Shown: positions 29,980 through 34,818 of the stretch, in pieces
Layout: the number at the start of each line of letters is the position of its first letter
Position numbering within the stretch: position 1 is the first letter of the stretch
Origin: an uncultured Bacilli bacterium
GTDB lineage: Bacteria > Bacillota_I > Bacilli_A > RF39 > UBA660
Direction of reading: 5' to 3'
Assembly (NCBI GenBank): GCA_934162285.1
Contig: CAKPHY010000015.1
Span: 1 to 34,818 of the forward strand
DNA: 34,818 bases
Position numbers and translations under genes: made by a program
Notes under the pieces: model-generated
The model's input: the letters and a program-made list of their open reading frames with translations, nothing else
What the model was told of the DNA's origin: nothing
The model's database searches: none

Positions 29980-30498
29980 ATGAATTATAATTATGGATAT
30001 GAGTATTACAATGAGTTAGATCCAGCAACATTTACAGCAGTTGTAATTATTAGTTTAATTGCTGCTATTTGGTATATTGTTTGTTTAGCTAAAATATATA
30101 TGAAAGCTGGAAAACCTTGGTGGGCAGCAATTGTTCCTGTTTACAATCTTATTACTTTAATAGAAATTGTTGACTTACCAACATGGAATGTAGCTTTATT
30201 CTTTATTCCTTTTGCTAATATTTATATAACTTTTAAAGTTTATATAGAATTAGCTAAAAAATTTGGAAAAAGTAGTGGTTACGGTGTAGGATTAGCTTTC
30301 CTTTTTCCAATATTAGGAGCTGTTTTAGCTTTTGATAACTCTAAATATGAAGTAAGCAATAATTATCAAAATAATATGGGTCAAAATAATATGAGTCAAA
30401 ATCCTCAAGCTATTCAGCAAGAAAATTATTGTCCAAATTGCGGTGCTAAGTCATCAGCATCAAATACTTTCTGTCCTTATTGTGGTAGTAGAAAATAA
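29980..30498 (+). CDS. DUF5684-type membrane protein with C-terminal zinc ribbon
   Basis: A 172-aa protein with three or four membrane segments. The pattern AGKPWWAAIVPVYN followed by LAKKFGKSSGYGVGLAFLFP is typical of DUF5684 proteins. A flexible Asn/Gln-rich linker (about residues 125-145) leads to a C-terminal zinc ribbon with two CxxC pairs, CPNCG and CPYCG. The ribbon presumably faces the cytoplasm. AGGAGGTG gives a strong ribosome site. Function unknown. It is transcribed with the VanZ-family gene. Confidence 0.8.
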   Translation: MNYNYGYEYYNELDPATFTAVVIISLIAAIWYIVCLAKIYMKAGKPWWAAIVPVYNLITLIEIVDLPTWNVALFFIPFANIYITFKVYIELAKKFGKSSGYGVGLAFLFPILGAVLAFDNSKYEVSNNYQNNMGQNNMSQNPQAIQQENYCPNCGAKSSASNTFCPYCGSRK

Positions 30499-30507
30499 AC
30501 ACAAACA

Positions 30508-30525
30508 CAACAAATGTTGCTTTTT
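30508..30525 (+). terminator. Weak terminator-like hairpin
   Basis: CAAC (30508-30511) pairs with GTTG (30516-30519) across AAAT, then C and five T. The stem is very short. Confidence 0.3.
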
Positions 30526-30566
30526 AGACGATATGTCTTTAAACGTTCTTTAAATTGTTTAAAAAA

Positions 30567-30575
30567 TGGTATACT
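30567..30575 (+). promoter_or_regulatory. Extended -10 promoter of the DUF308 gene
   Basis: TGGTATACT (30567-30575); no clear -35. AAGGAGAG follows as ribosome site. Confidence 0.5.
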
Positions 30576-30601
30576 ATGTAATGTAGTAAAGGAGAGAAAA
30601 T

Positions 30602-31162
30602 ATGATTAAAAATTATATTAAAAATTATGTTAAGAAAACTGAAACTTATGCAATTATTATTTCACTTTTAATGCTAGTGTTATCAGTATTTCTAATTTTA
30701 AAACCATTTAAATCATTAGAAGTATTTGTAATTCTATTTAGTGCCATTATAATAGTAAATGGAATAGGAAGCATCGTTTCATATTTTTCAACAATACTTG
30801 AGAACCGTTTGTTTAATTTAGGACTTTTATATGGTTTATTAACTATTTTAGCAGGAGTATTATTATTTATTTACCGTATTGATGTAATAAATGTTTTACC
30901 AATTATCCTTGGAATTTGGATTATTTTAAGTAATTTATTTAAAATGCAAATTTCCATTAATTTAAGTGCTTTAGATTATACAGGATGGATTTGGTTATTA
31001 TTAGTTTCAATTTTAATGATGGTAGTTGGAGTACTATTAATTGTTAATCCATTTACTACAACTTTAGCAATTACAACAATAGCTGGTATTATGTTATTAA
31101 TCTCTGAAATAGTTAATTTAGTTGAAAGTATTTACGTCTTAATTAAAATAAAAAAATTATAA
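30602..31162 (+). CDS. DUF308 / HdeD-like six-helix membrane protein
   Basis: A 186-aa protein consisting almost only of six hydrophobic helices arranged as three pairs, with a recurrent pattern seen as SVFLILKPFKSLEVFVIL and VGVLLIVNPFTTTLAI. The LxxNPxxx turns are typical of DUF308/HdeD. HdeD is linked to acid tolerance in enterobacteria; no such role can be claimed here. The gene has its own extended -10 promoter and a long stem terminator. Confidence 0.85.
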   Translation: MIKNYIKNYVKKTETYAIIISLLMLVLSVFLILKPFKSLEVFVILFSAIIIVNGIGSIVSYFSTILENRLFNLGLLYGLLTILAGVLLFIYRIDVINVLPIILGIWIILSNLFKMQISINLSALDYTGWIWLLLVSILMMVVGVLLIVNPFTTTLAITTIAGIMLLISEIVNLVESIYVLIKIKKL

Positions 31163-31180
31163 ATACATAAAAAGTGTTTC

Positions 31181-31219
31181 AGACTATTGACAAAGTAAAA
31201 TTTGTTAATAGTCTTTTTA
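31181..31219 (+). terminator. Terminator of the DUF308 gene
   Basis: A 14-bp stem: AGACTATT (31181-31188) pairs with AATAGTCT (31207-31214), extended by ACAAA/TTTGT, followed by five T. Confidence 0.85.
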
Positions 31220-31256
31220 TTTGAAGAAAATGATTACTCATTTGTTAATTATCAAG

Positions 31257-31283
31257 AATGATCCTAAATAAGGATCATTTTTT
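31257..31283 (+). terminator. Second terminator in the gene-free stretch 31163-31484
   Basis: AATGATCCT (31257-31265) pairs with AGGATCATT (31271-31279) around AAATA, followed by T. Only about 37 nt separate it from the previous terminator, with no real gene between; it may belong to a deleted gene. The rest of the 320-nt stretch holds the AT-repeat promoter and the operon leader. Confidence 0.75.
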
Positions 31284-31320
31284 AGGTCAAAAAAATAAGA
31301 AAATATTGCATTAACTTTCT

Positions 31321-31355
31321 GTAAAATGCACTGAATATATATATATATATATAAT
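31321..31355 (+). promoter_or_regulatory. AT-repeat promoter of the three-gene surface operon (locus C)
   Basis: GTAAAATGCACTGAAT (31321-31336) carries a CTGAAT -35-like box. A 19-nt alternating AT tract (31335-31353) merges into TATAAT (31350-31355). The spacer is 13 bp, four short of 17, i.e. two TA units. The leader to the first ATG is about 120 nt. Confidence 0.55.
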
Positions 31356-31484
31356 GGTATTAAAGTAGGTAAAATTAACAAAATAAACGTAATAAGAACG
31401 TTACAAGATCAGTGGTAGTGAATGGTTTTCAGTTGATATAGTGATATTGGCTTTTTTAATGATGTTAAAAAAAGGAGGTAAAAA

Positions 31485-32045
31485 ATGGCAACCCAAAATA
31501 AACAATCTTTGTTTAGATTTGATGTTTTAATGTTAACTATGTTAATTGCTATTTTTTGTTCTCCTAAAAGTAATAGTAGTTATAACGATGTTAAAAAAGG
31601 AACAGGCGTTTTTAATACAGCTGAATACCAAATTAAATTAAATAATAGTACTAGTTTATCCCAGGTTATTAATTTAGAAGATACAATAACATCTAATAAT
31701 TATTCAAATCAATATGTTGCACCAGGTAGTACAGGTGATATAAAACTAGTTTTAGATTTCTCTAATGTAGATGTTTCTACTAATTATACAATAAATCTAG
31801 GCACTTATGATTTACCAGCAAATTTAAAATTATATTCTGATTCTACTTATACTACAGAATTTTCATCAATAAGTGGATCTTTTCTTATAAATTCAACACC
31901 AATCCATACTTATCATATTTATTGGAAGTGGATCTATGCAATTGATGACGTGAGTAATGCTAATGATAATTTATATATGAATCATAGTTTATCAGTTTTA
32001 TTAAATATTAGCACTACACAAAGATTTGAAGGTGGTAGTAAATGA
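31485..32045 (+). CDS. TasA/camelysin-like exported protein (first of operon)
   Basis: A 186-aa protein with a hydrophobic N-terminal segment (about residues 13-26, DVLMLTMLIAIFCS). It is followed by the SipW-substrate-like junction SSYNDVKKGTGVFNTAEYQI. The mature beta-sandwich shows VAPGSTGDIKLVLDFSNVDV, the PGxxG turn common in TasA-like and camelysin-like proteins. GGAGG precedes the ATG. Its stop overlaps the next start (ATGA). The signal segment is unusually short and polar-flanked compared with the gene at 19468. Confidence 0.7.
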   Translation: MATQNKQSLFRFDVLMLTMLIAIFCSPKSNSSYNDVKKGTGVFNTAEYQIKLNNSTSLSQVINLEDTITSNNYSNQYVAPGSTGDIKLVLDFSNVDVSTNYTINLGTYDLPANLKLYSDSTYTTEFSSISGSFLINSTPIHTYHIYWKWIYAIDDVSNANDNLYMNHSLSVLLNISTTQRFEGGSK

Positions 32046-32515
32046 AAAGAAGAATATTGTTATTAATACTAGCAACATTATTTCTTATTTTTATTAGTGT
32101 CAGAAAAACATATTCTGAGTATAAAAAAGATATGGATGTAAAAATAAATTCAACAGCAGCAGATTTTATATGTGATGCTGAAATTGATAATCCTGGTACT
32201 TATATTTCAAATGAAGGCTGGGCATATTTTAAAGTAATTATTAAAAACTATGATAACAACGATAATATAACTAAAGTTCCAGTTCAATATAATTTAAGCA
32301 TTTCAAATCAACAAACTTCAAAAGCACTTTATAGATATTTAGATGCATCAGGAAATTCAAATAATTTTGTAGATACATTTACAACTAGAAACTATACATT
32401 TTCAACGGATGCTAAACAAAGTCAAGTTATAAATGTTGAAGTAAGAACCGATTCCATGACGAGTGAAAATATAGATTTTAAAGTTGATTTAAATTGTTAT
32501 CAAATATCAAAATAG
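32042..32515 (+). CDS. SipW-type exported protein (second of operon)
   Basis: A 157-aa protein with an N-terminal helix (about residues 4-20, ILLLILATLFLIFISV) and the junction RKTYSEYKKDMDVKINSTAA, which fits SipW-dependent leaders (TxxxYxxx before the mature start). The mature part is a small beta-rich domain with two cysteines (DFICDAEI, DLNCYQ), probably a disulfide. The family beyond this is not recognised. It overlaps the first gene by 4 nt and ends 12 nt before the third gene, so the three products may assemble together. Confidence 0.65.
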   Translation: MKRRILLLILATLFLIFISVRKTYSEYKKDMDVKINSTAADFICDAEIDNPGTYISNEGWAYFKVIIKNYDNNDNITKVPVQYNLSISNQQTSKALYRYLDASGNSNNFVDTFTTRNYTFSTDAKQSQVINVEVRTDSMTSENIDFKVDLNCYQISK

Positions 32516-32527
32516 GAGGAATTAAAA

Positions 32528-34693
32528 TTGAAAGATAAAAGTTATATTATATTAGGTATAGTTATATTTACTTTATTCTCATTAAACATTGCAAATACAT
32601 ATGGAAGATATACTAAAACAGTTACCAAAACTGGTACGATCGCAACGGCAGAGGTTGGTTATTGTAAAAGTAAGAATATTACATCTTTTAAGGAATGTCT
32701 AATAAGAAATGATAGTCAACAAGAATTAAATGATGCCTTGAACACAATATCATTAAGATCAAATTCTGTTAATTTTACTAATGTTGAACCGATTGGAGTT
32801 TATATTCCTAAGACAACTTATACTAATATAGAAAATAAAACTAATATGACATATATTATATCTACTACTGGTAATAGATTTACTTATGTAATAGAAAATA
32901 AATTGATAACTAATTTTGATGTAGATGATACGGATATAACTAAAATAAAATTTAACACATCTACAGGTTTTTATACTTATACTAATTATCAAATAGGTAA
33001 TATAAATGACTTAATAACAACAGCAGAAGATATGGAAAATGGAAAATATAAATATACATGTTTAAATGACACATCAAATGGTAATTGTACATCACTATAT
33101 TTATTTACAGAAGAACCTTATTTGATATCTAATGCTTACAGATTTAAACAAGGATATAAATATTCTTATCAAGTTGTAGGAACATCGAGTTCTAATCCGG
33201 GAATATATAAAGGTGAAGATGATTATACAATATATGAAGATAATACAGCCAAAGATAATTTTACCTATTACTATCGAGGTGACGTACAAAACAATTGGGT
33301 CTCATTTGGTAATTTCTTATGGAGAATTATTAGAATCAATGGTGATGGAAGTATTAGAATGATTTATTCTGGATTAAAAAGTGCAACTAATCATACAGGA
33401 AGTAATGCTCAAATTGGAACAGCAAAATTTGGAGATACATCAACAAAAACAACAACTACGAAAGACGTAACTGGACTTACAAATGATACGATTACAACGA
33501 CATATTCAAATGGGATGTATGGAAATACATATGTAGGATATATGTATAATCCTGCAAAAGAAATAGCAACATATCCTAATATAAGTGTTGGTTCGAGTAA
33601 TACAGATATCGGTGGGTGGAAATTAAATTATTTTCCTACATTTTTAAGTATCAATAATACGATAAATTATTATTTTTTCAAAAATTTTGATCCAAGTATA
33701 GATTGTTTTACCGGTAATGATGATGACGATAGTGGAGCATGTACATTAAAATGCAAGAGTTTAGGAAATGATGGGGACAGTGGCATTGATTGTGTTCAAA
33801 GTAATTGGTATGCTTTAGCAACAACATCGGGTAATTATAGTACTACTGATCCAGGTGCTGATTCGAATCGATACGTATATAAAAGTGATTATAAATATAC
33901 ATGTTGGTCATATGGAACTCCTGTTTTACATGATAATAGTGATGGTACAACTAGTGTATATGTTACATGTCCAATTGTTTCTGAAATTGTTGGTACAGTA
34001 AAAGATCAACCAACTTATGCCAAAGTAAAATATCATGGTTTATTTTCAAAAGATGCAACCACAGCGAATACAAATGTTAAAGATAGTAATATAAAAACTC
34101 AAGTTGATAAATGGTATGCAAGTAATATTTATGGAAAATATGATGGTAATAGCAATTTGTTGGAAAGTTATTTATCAGACGAAATATTTTGTAATGATAG
34201 AACATCAAATAGTAATACTTTTCCACTGGCATCTATGAATAGTTCATATTTATATGGACCTTATACAAGAAATGTAACCAATAAAAATCCTAGTTTTAAA
34301 TGCCCAAATTTAAGTAATGATGGTTTTACTTTAAAAGCAAGTGAAGCAATAAGTGTAGTAAAAGCAAGTGGCGATGGCAATAATATATTAACTTATCCAA
34401 TAGGATTAATTACAGCAGACGAAGTAACTTTTGCTGGTGGTTCAGGTAGTTCATTAAATCAAAAGTATTATTTATGTATAGAAACTCCGTATTGGATAAT
34501 GTCACCAAATAAAACTAATTCAAGTGCATATTCAGTAATATTGTTAGTCCATGCCAGTGGTAATCTATCTAGTTATGGTGCGACACACGGAAATCTAGGT
34601 ATTAGACCTGTCATTAATTTAAAATCAGATGTTTTATATGCAAGTGGAATAGGAACAGAAAATGATCCGTATATTATTACAATAAATAATTGA
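32528..34693 (+). CDS. Large SipW-type surface protein (third of operon)
   Basis: A 721-aa exported protein. The N-terminal helix (about residues 6-22) is followed by NTYGRYTKTVTKTGTIATAE, a SipW-like junction as in its two neighbours. The centre carries YYRGDVQNNWVSFGNFLWRI followed by RINGDGSIRMIYSG (about 248-280). The C-terminus has PYWIMSP and GIRPVINLKSD; this WRI...GIRPVINL pattern is common in large surface proteins of related gut Firmicutes, function unknown. A Cys-rich Asp/Gly stretch (about 395-420) and many Asn, Thr and Tyr residues suit an extracellular protein. Translation starts at TTG 32528 behind AGGAGGA. No wall-sorting motif is present; it stops at TGA and is followed by a terminator. 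Confidence 0.72.
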   Translation: MKDKSYIILGIVIFTLFSLNIANTYGRYTKTVTKTGTIATAEVGYCKSKNITSFKECLIRNDSQQELNDALNTISLRSNSVNFTNVEPIGVYIPKTTYTNIENKTNMTYIISTTGNRFTYVIENKLITNFDVDDTDITKIKFNTSTGFYTYTNYQIGNINDLITTAEDMENGKYKYTCLNDTSNGNCTSLYLFTEEPYLISNAYRFKQGYKYSYQVVGTSSSNPGIYKGEDDYTIYEDNTAKDNFTYYYRGDVQNNWVSFGNFLWRIIRINGDGSIRMIYSGLKSATNHTGSNAQIGTAKFGDTSTKTTTTKDVTGLTNDTITTTYSNGMYGNTYVGYMYNPAKEIATYPNISVGSSNTDIGGWKLNYFPTFLSINNTINYYFFKNFDPSIDCFTGNDDDDSGACTLKCKSLGNDGDSGIDCVQSNWYALATTSGNYSTTDPGADSNRYVYKSDYKYTCWSYGTPVLHDNSDGTTSVYVTCPIVSEIVGTVKDQPTYAKVKYHGLFSKDATTANTNVKDSNIKTQVDKWYASNIYGKYDGNSNLLESYLSDEIFCNDRTSNSNTFPLASMNSSYLYGPYTRNVTNKNPSFKCPNLSNDGFTLKASEAISVVKASGDGNNILTYPIGLITADEVTFAGGSGSSLNQKYYLCIETPYWIMSPNKTNSSAYSVILLVHASGNLSSYGATHGNLGIRPVINLKSDVLYASGIGTENDPYIITINN

Positions 34694-34724
34694 ATATTTG
34701 AATATACTTTTTTGTAGTAATTTG

Positions 34725-34747
34725 AAACACCTTTTAGGTGTTTTTTT
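34725..34747 (+). terminator. Terminator of the surface operon
   Basis: AAACACCT (34725-34732) pairs with AGGTGTTT (34736-34743) across TTT, followed by T. Confidence 0.85.
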
Positions 34748-34762
34748 ATGATTATCTAAGTT

Positions 34763-34799
34763 TTGTCAAATTACAAAATTTGTGATATTATAATCACAA
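34763..34799 (+). promoter_or_regulatory. Promoter with operator-like dyad, for a gene beyond the window
   Basis: TTGTCA (34763-34768), 17 bp, TATTAT (34786-34791). TTGTGAT (34780-34786) and ATCACAA (34793-34799) form a perfect 7-bp inverted repeat over the -10 box, a typical repressor position. The half-sites resemble Rex or CRP-type sites, but the centre is 2 bp longer than in either. Confidence 0.55.
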
Positions 34800-34818
34800 C
34801 AAAAAGAACTGAGTTTCC

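Noticed and set aside
31230..31271. Tiny open frame MITHLLIIKNDPK between two terminators
   Set aside because: No ribosome binding site; its stop lies in a terminator stem. More likely the tail of a lost gene or chance.
32759..33289. Minus-strand open frames opposite the 721-aa gene
   Set aside because: They lack ribosome sites and give low-complexity Ile/Ser/Tyr-rich translations, as expected antisense to an AT-rich gene.
34780..34799. Canonical Rex or CRP site
   Set aside because: Both families need TGTGA-N6-TCACA; the spacing here is N8. It is kept only as an unassigned dyad.
1..34818. Alternative genetic code (TGA = Trp), as in Mycoplasma
   Set aside because: Several genes end at TGA at the expected place and Trp codons in conserved motifs are TGG.

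Overview
The window is very AT-rich and densely packed, with strong Shine-Dalgarno sites, short intergenic gaps and many hairpin-plus-T-run terminators. TGA is used as a stop (genes ending at 1254, 22094 and 34693) and Trp is coded by TGG, so the genetic code is the ordinary bacterial one. A lipoteichoic-acid-synthase-like enzyme, a VanZ-family protein, two lipoproteins, a CIRCE operator, a compact DnaE and a SipW-type signal peptidase with its substrates together point to a low-GC, walled member of the Bacilli/Mollicutes-related gut Firmicutes (RF39- or Erysipelotrichia-like). That placement is inference. There is no rRNA, tRNA, CRISPR array, transposase or clear phage gene.

1-8922: housekeeping and envelope genes. 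In order these are an SPFH/band-7 membrane protein, a small nucleoside-deoxyribosyltransferase-like protein, a lipoprotein, a formate/nitrite transporter (minus), an LtaS-type sulfatase, an unknown 150-aa protein, a CPBP/CAAX-type membrane protease, ribosomal protein L28 (minus, 59 aa) and a 960-aa DnaE polymerase whose PHP domain has lost its metal ligands. 8923-10888: htpG (Hsp90) directly behind a CIRCE operator that contains the promoter -35 box.

10889-20130: first cell-surface region. It has a doubly frameshifted TasA/camelysin-like gene, an unknown membrane-spanning protein, an ABC-2 exporter (ATPase plus two permeases) behind a leader with a terminator hairpin, a 42-aa basic protein, a condensation-domain acyltransferase with a DUF6320-like membrane partner, a 5'-truncated TasA-like remnant, a SipW-type signal peptidase, a membrane-anchored thioredoxin-like protein, and an intact TasA-like gene that is the paralogue of the broken one. 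20131-23452: a 562-aa protein made of fifteen 30-residue alpha-solenoid repeats, overlapped by a small acidic protein and followed by a cytosolic trypsin-like protease and a helical protein whose start codon is sequestered in a hairpin.

23453-31219: a processive GT2 glycosyltransferase (minus), a lipoprotein, an M16 peptidase pair (YmfF/YmfH type), an InlB-repeat/DUF285 surface protein, and VanZ, DUF5684 and DUF308 membrane proteins. 31220-34818: an operon of three proteins with SipW-dependent-type N-termini, the last 721 aa long.

The most notable pattern links the surface loci. Three TasA-like loci (10.9, 19.4 and 31.3 kb) have promoters in which a -35-like YTGA(A/C) box is separated from a TATAAT box by a pure (AT)n tract of different length (9, 23 and 19 nt). 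The spacers (5, 21 and 13 bp) all differ from 17 bp by whole TA units. This is the layout expected for phase variation by dinucleotide slippage. A fourth locus (17.96 kb, in front of the truncated copy and sipW) shares the upstream GTAAA..TTGAA element but has a fixed 17-bp spacer.
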